Numbered from the stretch's first letter, positions 8,356-17,782 are shown. The stretch is 64,000 bases of DNA from Mesobacterium_A hydrothermale (GCF_035818635.1 NZ_JAYLLH010000003.1:124001-188000), one strand, 5' to 3'. Notes: generated from the sequence alone by a model not told the origin. Numbers and translations: made by a program.

Positions 8356-9144
8356 TTACAGGTGTTCGGCCTGTGGCATCCCGAGGATATGGAACCCACC
8401 GTCCACACGCACGATTTCACCCGTGGTGCAGGCGCCGGCGTCGGAAATCAGCCAGACCGCGGTACCGCCCACTGCCTCGAGCGTCGCGTTCGAGCCGAGC
8501 GGCGCGTTTTCGTCGGTGTGCTTGTAGGTCTTGCGCGCCCCGCCGATCGCAGCCCCGGCGAGGGTTTTCATCGGGCCCGGGCTAATCGCGTTGACGCGGA
8601 TGCGGTCCGGGCCAAGGTCGTTGGCCAGATAGCGCGTTGCCGATTCCAGTGCCGCCTTCGCGACGCCCATGACGTTGTAGTTCGGCGTCACCCGGTTCGA
8701 GCCCATGTAGGTCATGGTCAACAGCGTCCCGCCGTTGTCCTTCATCAACGGATAGGCGCGGCGCGCCACGTCGACGAAGGAATAAACCGAGATGTCCATC
8801 GAATTCTTGAAGTTGGCCCGGCTGGTGTTCAGGAACCGGCCGGTCAGTTCGTTCTTGTCGGAATAGGCAATGGCATGCACCAGAAAATCAAGCCGGTCCC
8901 AGCGCTGCGACAACGCGTCGAATGCGGCATCAAGGCTGGCATCGTCGGTCACATCCACGTCGACCATGAAGTCGCTGCCGACGCTTTCAGCGAGCGGTGC
9001 CAGACGCTTGCCAAAGGCTTCGCCCTGATAGGTGAAGGCCAGCTCGGCCCCGGCCTCGGCACAGGCCTTGGCGATGCCCCAGGCGATGGACCGTTCATTG
9101 GCGACGCCCATGACAAGGCCGCGTTTTCCCGACAAAGACAGCAT
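8356..9144 (-). CDS. fabI: Enoyl-[acyl-carrier-protein] reductase (NADH) FabI
   Basis: Last reductive step of the type II fatty-acid elongation cycle, in the cytoplasm. The 262-residue short-chain dehydrogenase has the FabI-type nucleotide-binding start GLVMGVANERSIAWGIA and the catalytic Tyr-x6-Lys as Y156/K163 in YNVMGVAK, the same numbering as E. coli FabI. It ends the fabA-fabB-fabI gene group, but a strong hairpin at 9233-9253 lies between fabB and fabI, so fabI probably also has its own promoter in the 133-base gap. Confidence 0.96.
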   Translation of the reverse strand: MLSLSGKRGLVMGVANERSIAWGIAKACAEAGAELAFTYQGEAFGKRLAPLAESVGSDFMVDVDVTDDASLDAAFDALSQRWDRLDFLVHAIAYSDKNELTGRFLNTSRANFKNSMDISVYSFVDVARRAYPLMKDNGGTLLTMTYMGSNRVTPNYNVMGVAKAALESATRYLANDLGPDRIRVNAISPGPMKTLAGAAIGGARKTYKHTDENAPLGSNATLEAVGGTAVWLISDAGACTTGEIVRVDGGFHILGMPQAEHL

Positions 9145-9232
9145 GAGCGCCCCCCGTTTTTCCTGAGTTGATCCCTAGGCGACAGCGCCGCGCGAGGCAA
9201 GCGGTTCGGCACGGTGCACAGGGAAAACAAAG

Positions 9233-9253
9233 GCCCCGGGGGACCCCCGGGGC
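9233..9253 (-). terminator. Hairpin terminator after fabB
   Basis: Ten-base GC arms (9233-9242 and 9244-9253) form a very stable stem. On the minus strand it is followed by CTTTGTTTT, as expected for a factor-independent terminator downstream of fabB. Confidence 0.75.
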
Positions 9254-9277
9254 GCGATGCCGTGTTCTGCGATTGCC

Positions 9278-10507
9278 TTAGCTGCGATACTTGCTGAGCA
9301 GCATCGAGCCGTTGGTTCCGCCAAAGCCGAAGCTGTTGGTCATCACCGTATCCAGCCCGGCGTTTTCCACCAGTTCAGTGGCGATTTCATCAGGGTTCAG
9401 CGCCGGATCCAGCGTTTCAACGTTGATCGACGGTGCGATAAAGTCATGTTCCAGCATCAGCAGGCAATAAATCGCCTCTTGCGCACCCGTCGCGCCCTGG
9501 CTGTGACCGGTCATCGACTTGGTGGAACTGACCGGCGGGGTGCTGCCCTCGCCAAAGACGCGGCGCACCGCCTCGATCTCGCCCACGTCGCCCACCGGGG
9601 TCGACGTGCCGTGCGCGTTGATGTAGCTGACCTTGCGATCTTCGGACAGGGTGGACAGCGCCACGCGCATCGCCCGCTCGCCGCCTTCGCCGGACGGGGC
9701 CACCATGTCGGCCCCATCCGAGGTCGCGCCGTAGCCGGTGACTTCGGCATAGATCTTCGCACCACGCGCCAGCGCGTGATCAAGGTCTTCCAGCACCACG
9801 ATGCCCCCGCCGCCCGAAATCACGAAGCCGTCGCGATCCTTGTCGAACGCGCGCGACGCCTTTTCCGGCGTATCATTGAACTTCGAAGACATCGCGCCCA
9901 TCGCATCGAACAGGCACGACAGCGTCCAGTCCAGTTCTTCGCCACCACCGGCAAACATCACATCCTGCTTGCCCAGCATGATCTGTTCTGCCGCGTTGCC
10001 GATACAATGCAGGCTGGTCGAGCAGGCCGAGGTGATGGAATAGTTGATGCCCTTGATCTTGTAGGCGGTCGACAGGTTGGCGCTGATGGTCGAGCACATG
10101 CATTTCGGCACCGCGAACGGCCCGATCCGTTTGGTCGCTCCGCTGTTCAGTACGGTCTGATGCGCGGTCAGCATCGCGCTGGTCGACGGCCCGCCCGACC
10201 CGGCCACAAGCCCGGTGCGCGGGTTCGACACCTGGTCATCGCTCAGCCCCGCATCGGCAATCGCCTGACCCATCGCGATATAGGCATAGGCCGCCCCCGG
10301 CCCCATGAAACGCAAGGTGCGTTTGTCGACGTGCTGGGTGACGTCCAGCTTGATTTCACCGGCAATCTGGCTGCGGAACCCATGTTCCTTCATCGCCTCG
10401 TTGGCCGTGATCCCGGATTTCCCGGCCTTGAGCGAGGCCAGGACCTCTTCGGTGTTGTTGCCGATACTGGAAACGATCCCCAAACCCGTGACGACGACGC
10501 GGCGCAT
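9278..10507 (-). CDS. fabB: 3-oxoacyl-[acyl-carrier-protein] synthase I FabB
   Basis: Condensing enzyme for elongation, needed for unsaturated fatty-acid synthesis together with FabA. The 409 residues match the family length. The Cys-His-His triad is visible: C162 in ACSTSLHC, H299 in NAHGTSTPVGD and H335 in KSMTGHSQGATG. It is downstream of fabA, although a hairpin with a T-rich tail lies between them. FabA/FabB pairing indicates the anaerobic-type unsaturated fatty-acid pathway. Confidence 0.96.
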   Translation of the reverse strand: MRRVVVTGLGIVSSIGNNTEEVLASLKAGKSGITANEAMKEHGFRSQIAGEIKLDVTQHVDKRTLRFMGPGAAYAYIAMGQAIADAGLSDDQVSNPRTGLVAGSGGPSTSAMLTAHQTVLNSGATKRIGPFAVPKCMCSTISANLSTAYKIKGINYSITSACSTSLHCIGNAAEQIMLGKQDVMFAGGGEELDWTLSCLFDAMGAMSSKFNDTPEKASRAFDKDRDGFVISGGGGIVVLEDLDHALARGAKIYAEVTGYGATSDGADMVAPSGEGGERAMRVALSTLSEDRKVSYINAHGTSTPVGDVGEIEAVRRVFGEGSTPPVSSTKSMTGHSQGATGAQEAIYCLLMLEHDFIAPSINVETLDPALNPDEIATELVENAGLDTVMTNSFGFGGTNGSMLLSKYRS

Positions 10508-10652
10508 GTGGCCTCCTTACATGTTGCTTCTGGCTTACTAGGCCATGGCGGGCCTTGGGTGCAAGGTGCGGCGTCAAGAGTTGCCTCGCGAAACCGGGTG
10601 CTTCAACGCCTGTGCCCTGTCGCCCGGGCAACAGGGGCCAAAGGCTCAATGC

Positions 10653-10687
10653 AAAAGACCCGCGCAGACCGGGTCCGCACGGGTCTT
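10653..10687 (-). terminator. Hairpin terminator after fabA
   Basis: The arms AAGACCCG (minus strand, 10680-10687) and CGGGTCTT (10655-10662) enclose a second GC-rich stem, and the minus-strand transcript continues with TTTTGC. It lies between fabA and fabB, suggesting that only part of the transcripts continue into fabB. Confidence 0.65.
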
Positions 10688-10713
10688 GCAAAGGGTGCCG
10701 GTCTTGCTGCGTA

Positions 10714-11223
10714 TCAGCTCTCGCTCAGCGCCACCTTCATGTCCTTGACCACATAGATCACCTCGCCGTCGGCCTCGACGATGCCGTCGGCGACGCCCAT
10801 GGTCAGGCGGCGGGTCTGGATCGCCTTGGTGAAATCCACCTTGTAGGTCAGCATTTTTCGGTCCGGGCGGACCATGCCGGTCAGCTTGACCTCGCCCACG
10901 CCCAGCGCATAGCCGCGCCCCAGCCAGCCGCGCCAGCCCAGGTTGAAGCCGGTCAGTTGCCACAGCCCGTCCAGACCCAGGCAGCCCGGCATGATCGGGT
11001 TGCCGGGGAAATGGCAGTCAAAGAACCACAGGTCCGGGGTGATGTCGAATTCCGCCACGACGTGGCCCTTGCCATGCAGGCCGCGGTCGCCGGAAATGTC
11101 GGTGATGCGGTCCATCATCAGCATCGGCGGCGCAGGAAGTTGGGCGTTGCCGGGGCCGAACAGCTCGCCCCGAGCGCATTTCAGCAGGTCTTCCTTGTCG
11201 AACGTGGTCGGGAAATCGGCCAT
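10714..11223 (-). CDS. fabA: 3-hydroxydecanoyl-[acyl-carrier-protein] dehydratase/isomerase FabA
   Basis: Dehydrates 3-hydroxydecanoyl-ACP and isomerises the double bond to start unsaturated fatty-acid synthesis. The 169-residue hot-dog fold protein has the catalytic pair H71 (FDCHFPGNP) and D85 (LGLDGLWQL), one residue off the E. coli numbering. The start at 11223 gives MADFPTTFDKEDLL, the expected family N-terminus; the longer open frame is rejected because it would run into the irr promoter. It is divergent from irr. Confidence 0.95.
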   Translation of the reverse strand: MADFPTTFDKEDLLKCARGELFGPGNAQLPAPPMLMMDRITDISGDRGLHGKGHVVAEFDITPDLWFFDCHFPGNPIMPGCLGLDGLWQLTGFNLGWRGWLGRGYALGVGEVKLTGMVRPDRKMLTYKVDFTKAIQTRRLTMGVADGIVEADGEVIYVVKDMKVALSES

Positions 11224-11298
11224 GCCTGTGCATCTCCTTGGTCTTTGGGCGCGCAATACGTCGGTTGTTTCTTGGCCCCCCCTATCACCGCGCCCGCA

Positions 11299-11312
11299 AG
11301 GCTTGCAAGCCT
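11299..11312. promoter_or_regulatory. 14-bp perfect palindrome in irr-fabA promoter region
   Basis: AGGCTTGCAAGCCT is fully self-complementary and lies 76 bases upstream of the fabA start and about 100 bases from the irr start. Such a site in a divergent promoter is a candidate operator; the binding protein is unknown. Confidence 0.4.
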
Positions 11313-11410
11313 CGCACATCGGCCGCAGCCAAGGCCCAGATGGGGAATTCATTTGAAAACGGGGGCGTGTGGCCTTAAATACCAAGTAACAAAAGCAAGA
11401 CAGGCTGACC

Positions 11411-11836
11411 ATGACAACCATGAACGCTCAGGCAACGGAACGCGGCACCCAATGGCTGTCAACTGCCGGGTTGCGCCCGACGCGGCAGCGCGTGGCTCTG
11501 GCAGCTTTGCTGATTGGCGACGGTCAAGACCGTCACGTCACCGCCGAAAGCCTTTACGACGCGGCGCAGAAAACCGGCGATACGGTGTCACTGGCCACGG
11601 TTTACAACACGCTGCGCGCGTTTTGCGAGGCGGGCCTGATGCAGGAAGTGACAGTTGACGGCTCGCGCAGCTATTTCGACACCAACACCCACGATCACCC
11701 GCATTTCTTCTGGGAAGACGACGGAACATTGACCGACGCACCGGCAGAAGAACTGCAAATCGTGCGCTTGCCCTCTGCGCCCGAGGGCGCCGAGATTGCC
11801 AGCGTTGACGTGGTCATCCGCCTGCGCCGCACCTGA
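11411..11836 (+). CDS. irr: Iron response regulator Irr (Fur family)
   Basis: Fur-superfamily transcription factor that in alphaproteobacteria senses iron through haem and controls haem synthesis and iron use. The 141-residue protein has a winged-helix domain (about 20-85; LATVYNTLRAF recognition region) and the short His cluster THDHPHFF (H94, H96, H98) characteristic of Irr. It is shorter than classical Fur and lacks the C-terminal cysteine motifs. It sits divergently from fabA, an arrangement conserved in Rhodobacteraceae; whether Irr controls fabA is not known from the sequence. Confidence 0.9.
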   Translation: MTTMNAQATERGTQWLSTAGLRPTRQRVALAALLIGDGQDRHVTAESLYDAAQKTGDTVSLATVYNTLRAFCEAGLMQEVTVDGSRSYFDTNTHDHPHFFWEDDGTLTDAPAEELQIVRLPSAPEGAEIASVDVVIRLRRT

Positions 11837-11872
11837 TCTGCGCGCAGGCAGTTATCACATCAAAGGTTTGGA

Positions 11873-11958
11873 TGGTACCCGCGGCCGGACTCGAACCGGC
11901 ACGGCACATAGGCCTAGGGATTTTAAGTCCCCTGTGTCTACCATTCCACCACGCGGGC
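11873..11958 (-). tRNA. tRNA-Leu (anticodon UAA)
   Basis: The minus strand folds as an 86-nt class II tRNA. The acceptor arms GCCCGCG and CGCGGGT pair, the anticodon loop ACTTAAAAT places UAA, a long variable arm follows, and the T arm reads GGTTCGAGTCC. The 3' CCA is encoded (11873-11875). Confidence 0.97.
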
Positions 11959-12010
11959 GACAGGGGGTGTTTGCCGCAAATTTCCTGCCTTGACCAGTGC
12001 GGAATGGCGG

Positions 12011-12547
12011 TCAAAGTTCCTCGCCCGGCGGGGGCAGCAGAAAACGTTCCGGCAACCATGGGTTCAGTGCCAGAGCCATCCTAAGCGCCGCGTGACCTTC
12101 GTCTTTGCGGCCAAGGCCCAGCAGGGTCAGCCCCTTGCCCGCCAGTGCGGCGATGTGATGGGGGTTCAGTGCCAGCGCACGCTCAAGATCGGGCAACGCT
12201 GCGGCATAATCCTCGCGCAGGAAATGTATGAACGCGCGCTGGTTGTACCCCTCGGCATAGTCCGGACAATAGTCGACCAGCCGGTTGAAATGATCCAGCG
12301 CCCGCAGGAAATCATAGCTTGAGCGCGCAGTCATGCCGTCGTCCAGCAGGCTTTGCGCCGGTTCGTCCGGCGCGTCGGCCCACAGTTCCCACATCTGGTT
12401 GGTGATCTTGCGCGCCTCCATATCATTCTTGGCCGCCTGCACCTGTGTCATCAGGTCAAACAGTTCGGCCTTGTGATCGGGCGCCGCAGGGCATTCGGCA
12501 AAGGCGCGGCCTGCAAGGAACAAAAGGGGGATCAACGCGCGTTTCAT
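12011..12547 (-). CDS. Exported tetratricopeptide-repeat protein
   Basis: The 178-residue product has a signal peptide (MKRALIPLLFLAGRAFA) followed by a helical region with TPR character (for example AEGYNQRAFIHFLREDYAAAL and ALALNPHHIAALAGKG, about residues 95-165). TPRs are protein-binding modules, so a periplasmic adaptor role is likely; the partner is unknown. The start at 12547 leaves a proper signal peptide. It lies between the tRNA and putR on the minus strand. Confidence 0.8.
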   Translation of the reverse strand: MKRALIPLLFLAGRAFAECPAAPDHKAELFDLMTQVQAAKNDMEARKITNQMWELWADAPDEPAQSLLDDGMTARSSYDFLRALDHFNRLVDYCPDYAEGYNQRAFIHFLREDYAAALPDLERALALNPHHIAALAGKGLTLLGLGRKDEGHAALRMALALNPWLPERFLLPPPGEEL

Positions 12548-12578
12548 GGCGGTAATGGTGCGCCGCAAATGCCGCGCG

Positions 12579-13055
12579 TCAAGTCACGTCGCCGAGATCG
12601 CCCTCTTTCACTGCCTGCATCGCCACATAGGTCGAGGTCGACGACACATGCGGCAGGGTCGAAATCTTCTCGGCCAGAACCATGCGATAGGCCCGCATAT
12701 CGCTGGTTCGGACCTTCAGCAGATAGTCGAAATTCCCCGCGATCAGGTGCGCTTGTTCGATCTCAGGAATGCGGGTGATGGCGGCGTTGAAGTCTGCCAA
12801 CGCGCGTTCACTGGTGCTGGTCATCCGCACCTCGACAAAGGCGACGTGATCCAGACCCAGCTGGATCGGGTCAAGGATCGCGCGATAGCCCCGGATCACG
12901 CCCGCCGATTCCAGCCGTCGCAGCCGCGCCTGCGTCGGCGATTTCGACAGGCCGATCTGGCGCGCAAGGTCGGTGATCGACAAACGGCCATCGCCCCCCA
13001 GCGCGGCGATGATCTTGCGGTCGAACGGGTCAAGGTCGATCTGGTCGTTTTGCAT
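12579..13055 (-). CDS. putR: Lrp/AsnC-family regulator of proline use (PutR-like)
   Basis: Leucine-responsive-type regulator of 158 residues, with an N-terminal HTH (about 8-60, LSITDLARQIGLSKSPTQARLRRLE) and a C-terminal ligand-binding RAM domain (about 70-150). It is divergent from putA with a 105-base gap, the arrangement of the proline-induced activator PutR in Rhodobacter and Agrobacterium. It probably binds that gap and activates putA when proline is present. Confidence 0.88.
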   Translation of the reverse strand: MQNDQIDLDPFDRKIIAALGGDGRLSITDLARQIGLSKSPTQARLRRLESAGVIRGYRAILDPIQLGLDHVAFVEVRMTSTSERALADFNAAITRIPEIEQAHLIAGNFDYLLKVRTSDMRAYRMVLAEKISTLPHVSSTSTYVAMQAVKEGDLGDVT

Positions 13056-13160
13056 CTTTGATCCGGCGAAATGAAGTCAAAACGCACAGCAAAGTGCCCA
13101 TGAACAGACATTCTTCCCGTACATTCCCGGATATCCTATGGCATCGACCCGGAGATAGCC

Positions 13161-16100
13161 ATGCCCAAGGACACCATGACCGACCTGCGCGCCCTGATTG
13201 ACACCGAAACCTATGCCGATGAGGCCGCCATCGTCGCGCGCCTGCGCGGCGAAGCCAACCTGTCCGACGCCGCGCGCAAGGCCATTGGCGCCCGGGCGGC
13301 GCAACTGGTGCGCGACATCCGGGGCGCCACCCGGCCCGGGCTGATGGAAGTGTTCCTGGCCGAATATGGCCTGTCCACCGACGAAGGCATCGCGCTGATG
13401 TGTCTGGCCGAAGCGCTGCTGCGCGTGCCCGACGCCACAACCATCGACGCGCTGATCGAGGACAAGATCGCCCCCAGCGACTGGGGCCGTCACCTTGGGC
13501 AATCGACATCTCCTTTGGTGAATGCGTCGACCTGGGCGCTGATGCTGACGGGCAAGGTGCTGGACGATGCCGCCCCCGGCCCCGTCGGCCACCTGCGCGG
13601 CGCGATCCGGCGGCTGGGCGAGCCGGTGATCCGCACCGCCGTGGGCCGCGCGATGAAGGAAATGGGCGCGCAATTCGTGCTGGGCGAAACCATCGCCGCC
13701 GCGATGAAGCGCGCCTCGGGGATGGAGGCCAGGGGCTATACCTATTCCTACGACATGCTGGGCGAGGCGGCGAAAACCGAAGGCGACGCGCGGCGATATC
13801 ACCTGGCCTATTCCCGAGCCATCGGCGCGATCGCCGAGGCGGCGAAGGACAGTGACATCCGCAGGAACCCCGGCATCTCGGTCAAGCTGTCGGCGCTGTT
13901 TCCGCGCTACGAGGACGCCCAGAAAAAGCAGGTGATGGAACAGCTTGTGCCGCGGCTGCGCACGCTGGCGCAACTGGCCGCCAGCGCCCGGATCGGTCTG
14001 AACATCGACGCGGAAGAGGCCGACCGCCTGTCGCTGTCGCTGGACGTGATCGAGGCGGTGTTGTCCGAACCCTCGTTGAAGGGCTGGGACGGATTCGGCG
14101 TCGTGGTGCAGGCCTACGGGCTGCGCGCGGGCCCGGTGCTGGACTGGCTTTACGACCTGTCGACCCGGCTGAACCGGCGCATCATGGTGCGGCTAGTCAA
14201 GGGCGCCTACTGGGATACCGAAATCAAGCGCGCGCAGGTGGCAGGGCTGGGACGGTTCCCGGTTTTCACCTCGAAATCCGCGACCGACATCAGCTATATC
14301 GCCAATGCCCGCAAGCTTTTGGGCATGACAGACCGGATTTACCCGCAATTCGCCACCCATAACGCCCACACCGCCGCCGCCATTCTTGAAATGGCGGACG
14401 ACAAGGACGCCTTCGAATTCCAGCGCCTGCACGGCATGGGGGAATCGTTGCACGACCTGCTGCACGGGCGCGAAGGCACCCGGTGCCGGATCTACGCCCC
14501 CGTCGGCGCGCATCGCGACCTTCTGGCCTATCTCGTGCGGCGCCTGCTGGAAAACGGTGCCAACAGTTCCTTCGTCAACCAGATCGTCGACGAAGACGTC
14601 CCGCCAGAGGTGGTTGCCGCCGATCCGTTCGATGCCGCGCCCGCCCAATCCCTGACCACCGGGCCAGAGCTGTTCCTGCCCGAGCGGATCAATTCCCGGG
14701 GGTTCGATTTGCGGCACCGGCCGACGCTGGACGCGGTCGAGGCCGCCCGCACGCCCTTTGCCCGACACCTGTGGCAGGCCAGCCCGATGACCGCGACCGC
14801 CGCCCCCGGCGGCGAAACCGCAGCGGTCATCAACCCGGCGGTTCTGTCCGACACCGTGGGTCAGGTGACCTGGGCGACACCCGAAACCGTGGCCCGCGCG
14901 GCCGAGAGCGCCCGCCGCTGGCAGGCACCGGCCAGCGAACGCCGCGCCGTGCTGAACCGGGCCGCGGATCTTTACGAAGACCACTTTGGCGAAATCTTCG
15001 CCCTGCTGGCGCGCGAGGCCGGCAAGACCCAGGCCGATGCCGTGGCGGAACTGCGCGAGGCAGTGGATTTCCTGCGCTACTACGGCGCCCATGCCGATGA
15101 CAGCGCGGCCATCGGAACCTTTGCCTGTATCAGCCCGTGGAACTTTCCGCTGGCCATCTTCACCGGCCAGATCGCCGCGGCGCTGGCCGCCGGCAACGCC
15201 GTGCTGGCCAAGCCTGCCGAACAAACCCCGCTGATCGCCCATCGCGCGGTCAGCCTGTTGCATCAGGCCGGGGTGCCTGTCAGCGCGTTGCAACTGCTGC
15301 CCGGCGCAGGCGATGTCGGCACGGCGCTGACCTCGAACCCCAATGTCGATGGCGTGGCCTTCACCGGCTCGACCGAGACCGCGCAGATCATCCACCAGAC
15401 AATGGCCGAACACCTGGCCCCCGGCGCGCCGCTGATTGCGGAAACCGGCGGGCTGAACGCGATGATCGTCGACAGCACCGCGCTTCCCGAACAGGCGGTC
15501 ACGGCGATTGTCGAATCCGCCTTCCAGTCGGCGGGTCAGCGCTGTTCCGCCCTGCGCTGCCTGTATGTTCAGGAAGACATCGCCGACGACCTGCTGACCA
15601 TGCTGCAAGGCGCGATGGACGCGCTGGTGATCGGCGAACCGTGGGATGTGTCGACCGACGTCGGCCCGGTCATCGACGCAGAGGCCCGTGCAGACATCGC
15701 TGCCCATATCGCCAAGGCGCAGGCCGAAGGCCGGGTGCTGAAGACCTACTCGACCCCGGACAACGGCCATTTCATCGCGCCGACGCTGATCCGGGTGACG
15801 GGCATCGCCGATCTGGAACGCGAAGTCTTTGGCCCCGTCCTGCATGTCGCGTCCTTCAAGGCATCGCAGATCGACGCGGTGATCGACGCAATCAACGCCA
15901 CCGGCTATGGCCTGACCTTCGGCTTGCAGACCCGGATCGACGACCGGGTGCAGCACGTGTCGGAACGGATCAAGGCCGGCAACGTTTATGTCAACCGCAA
16001 CCAGATCGGCGCCATTGTCGGCTCGCAGCCCTTTGGTGGCGAAGGCCTGTCCGGCACCGGCCCCAAGGCGGGCGGGCCGCATTACCTGCCCCGGTTCCGC

Positions 16101-16586
16101 AGCCAACCGGCCAACGACACGGGCGGCAGTTGGACCGGCAAGGCCGACCTGACCGCGTTGTCCAAGGCCATCGCCGCCGCGCAGAGCGAAACACCTGTGT
16201 CGCGCCACGAACTGCCGGGGCCGACCGGCGAATCCAACGTGTTGACCTGTTTCAGCCGCGCACCTGTCCTTTGCCTAGGTCCGGGGGCTGAGACAGCTGA
16301 GAGGCAGGCCCACGCGATCCGCGCCTTCGGCGGCGTGGCGGTGGTGGCCGATGGCGATGTGCCCGCGAACTGGCTGGCGCAGGTGCAGGGGATCGGCGCG
16401 GTCCTGTGGTGGGGCGATGTCGACACCGCCCGCGCCTATCGCCAGGCGCTTGCCGCGCGTCCCGGCCCGATCCTGACCCTGGTCACCGGCGCACCGGACG
16501 CGGGCCACGCGCTGAGCGAGCGGCACGTCTGTGTCGACACCACCGCAGCGGGCGGAAATGCAGCGCTTCTGGGCGGGGCCGCTTGA
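13161..16586 (+). CDS. putA: Bifunctional proline dehydrogenase / L-glutamate-semialdehyde dehydrogenase PutA
   Basis: Oxidises proline to glutamate through pyrroline-5-carboxylate. The 1141-residue protein has the FAD-dependent ProDH barrel in roughly residues 180-470 (signature region RLVKGAYWDTEIKRAQ) and an aldehyde dehydrogenase domain at about 560-990 with catalytic C795 (SAGQRCSALRC). There is no N-terminal ribbon-helix-helix domain, so it is not itself a repressor; regulation is assigned to PutR next door. The last 150 residues are a C-terminal extension common in alphaproteobacterial PutA. Confidence 0.96.
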   Translation: MPKDTMTDLRALIDTETYADEAAIVARLRGEANLSDAARKAIGARAAQLVRDIRGATRPGLMEVFLAEYGLSTDEGIALMCLAEALLRVPDATTIDALIEDKIAPSDWGRHLGQSTSPLVNASTWALMLTGKVLDDAAPGPVGHLRGAIRRLGEPVIRTAVGRAMKEMGAQFVLGETIAAAMKRASGMEARGYTYSYDMLGEAAKTEGDARRYHLAYSRAIGAIAEAAKDSDIRRNPGISVKLSALFPRYEDAQKKQVMEQLVPRLRTLAQLAASARIGLNIDAEEADRLSLSLDVIEAVLSEPSLKGWDGFGVVVQAYGLRAGPVLDWLYDLSTRLNRRIMVRLVKGAYWDTEIKRAQVAGLGRFPVFTSKSATDISYIANARKLLGMTDRIYPQFATHNAHTAAAILEMADDKDAFEFQRLHGMGESLHDLLHGREGTRCRIYAPVGAHRDLLAYLVRRLLENGANSSFVNQIVDEDVPPEVVAADPFDAAPAQSLTTGPELFLPERINSRGFDLRHRPTLDAVEAARTPFARHLWQASPMTATAAPGGETAAVINPAVLSDTVGQVTWATPETVARAAESARRWQAPASERRAVLNRAADLYEDHFGEIFALLAREAGKTQADAVAELREAVDFLRYYGAHADDSAAIGTFACISPWNFPLAIFTGQIAAALAAGNAVLAKPAEQTPLIAHRAVSLLHQAGVPVSALQLLPGAGDVGTALTSNPNVDGVAFTGSTETAQIIHQTMAEHLAPGAPLIAETGGLNAMIVDSTALPEQAVTAIVESAFQSAGQRCSALRCLYVQEDIADDLLTMLQGAMDALVIGEPWDVSTDVGPVIDAEARADIAAHIAKAQAEGRVLKTYSTPDNGHFIAPTLIRVTGIADLEREVFGPVLHVASFKASQIDAVIDAINATGYGLTFGLQTRIDDRVQHVSERIKAGNVYVNRNQIGAIVGSQPFGGEGLSGTGPKAGGPHYLPRFRSQPANDTGGSWTGKADLTALSKAIAAAQSETPVSRHELPGPTGESNVLTCFSRAPVLCLGPGAETAERQAHAIRAFGGVAVVADGDVPANWLAQVQGIGAVLWWGDVDTARAYRQALAARPGPILTLVTGAPDAGHALSERHVCVDTTAAGGNAALLGGAA

Positions 16587-16616
16587 CGGCCCCACAAAAC
16601 CCGCCAATCTGGCGGC

Positions 16617-17360
16617 ATGTTTCCGATCCGTGACCATAACCCGTCGGGCCGTACGCCCTATGTGACCTACGCGCTGATCCTGCTGAACTGCGGGATCTTC
16701 CTAAGCTATTGGTCAATGATGAGCGACATGCGGGCGATCAACCTGTTGTTTTACAATTGGGCGATGATCCCCGCGCGGATCAGCATGGGGGAAAATCCCG
16801 CGTCGCTGGTCACCTCGATGTTTCTGCATGGCAGCGTGATGCACCTGCTGGGAAACATGCTGTTCCTGTTCATCTTCGGCGACAACCTGGAAGATGAGAT
16901 GGGGCATGTCGGGTTTACCGTGTTCTACCTGTCAACAGGGGTCGTCGCCGGGCTGGCGCAGTATATCACCGCGCCCTATTCCCCGGTTCCCACGGTTGGC
17001 GCATCTGGGGCCATCGCCGGCGTGATGGGCGGATATCTGTTGCTGTTCCCCAAGGCGCGGGTCGATATCCTTGTGATCCTTATCGTGTTCTTCCGGGTCT
17101 TTCCGATCCCGGCCTGGGTGATGCTGGCGCTTTGGTTCGCAATCCAGGTTTTTGGTGGGCTGGGCTCTGCTGGCGATCAGGGCGGCGTGGCCTATTGGGC
17201 GCACGCAGGCGGTTTCGTGGCCGGCCTGCTGCTGGCGATCCCGGTCTGGCTGCGCCGAGGCGGCACGGCCTTCTGGGACCGGACCCACGGCAAGCCGCCG
17301 CACCCCGAGGCCCGCTATGAACTGTCCCAATCCCGCATACCGAAAGTGAGACGCAAATGA
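16617..17360 (+). CDS. Rhomboid-family intramembrane serine protease
   Basis: The 247-residue multi-pass membrane protein has six or more hydrophobic segments. The catalytic dyad is visible as S130 in GASGAIAG and H196 in YWAHAGGFVAG, with the upstream helix-2 motif HGSVMHLLGN (71-80) typical of rhomboids. It is expected to cleave transmembrane substrates in the inner membrane; the substrate is unknown. It lies 30 bases after putA and overlaps the following GFA gene by four bases, so it may be in the same transcript. Confidence 0.93.
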   Translation: MFPIRDHNPSGRTPYVTYALILLNCGIFLSYWSMMSDMRAINLLFYNWAMIPARISMGENPASLVTSMFLHGSVMHLLGNMLFLFIFGDNLEDEMGHVGFTVFYLSTGVVAGLAQYITAPYSPVPTVGASGAIAGVMGGYLLLFPKARVDILVILIVFFRVFPIPAWVMLALWFAIQVFGGLGSAGDQGGVAYWAHAGGFVAGLLLAIPVWLRRGGTAFWDRTHGKPPHPEARYELSQSRIPKVRRK

Positions 17361-17728
17361 CCGATCCCGTCAAAGTCACCTGCCATTGCGGCGCGGTGGA
17401 ACTGCGTGTCCGGCTGACCGACGGCCTGAACACCGCGCGGCGCTGCACCTGTTCGTTCTGCCGCCGCCGGGGCGCCGCGGCGGTGTCCGCGCCGCTCGAC
17501 GGGGTTGAGGTGGTCAAGGGGGCCGACAAGCTGACTCTATACCAATGGGGCACGATGACCGCGAAGCATTACTTCTGCTCGGTCTGCGGCAACTACACCC
17601 ATCACCAGCGCCGGTCGAACCCGAACGAATATGGCGTCAACATGGGCGCAATCGAAGGGGTGAACCCCGCCGATTACGAACCGATCAAATGGAGCGACGG
17701 CGTCAACCACCCGTCAGACCGCACGTAG
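17357..17728 (+). CDS. GFA-family zinc-binding protein (CENP-V / formaldehyde-activating fold)
   Basis: The 123-residue protein has the zinc cysteines of the GFA/Mss4-like fold: CHCGAVELRV near the N-terminus, then CTCSFCRRRG and FCSVCGNYTHH. Family members include a glutathione-dependent formaldehyde-activating enzyme, but most are of unknown substrate, so no reaction is assigned. It overlaps the rhomboid gene by ATGA. It converges on suhB across a 54-base gap. Confidence 0.85.
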   Translation: MTDPVKVTCHCGAVELRVRLTDGLNTARRCTCSFCRRRGAAAVSAPLDGVEVVKGADKLTLYQWGTMTAKHYFCSVCGNYTHHQRRSNPNEYGVNMGAIEGVNPADYEPIKWSDGVNHPSDRT

Positions 17729-17782
17729 GGCACCGGAAAGACCACCCCTTGACCGGGGGGGCGATGGCGGCCCGCGACCGGA

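Noticed and set aside
14193..16208. 671-codon minus-strand frame opposite putA
   Set aside because: Antisense shadow of putA; no domain or start signal.
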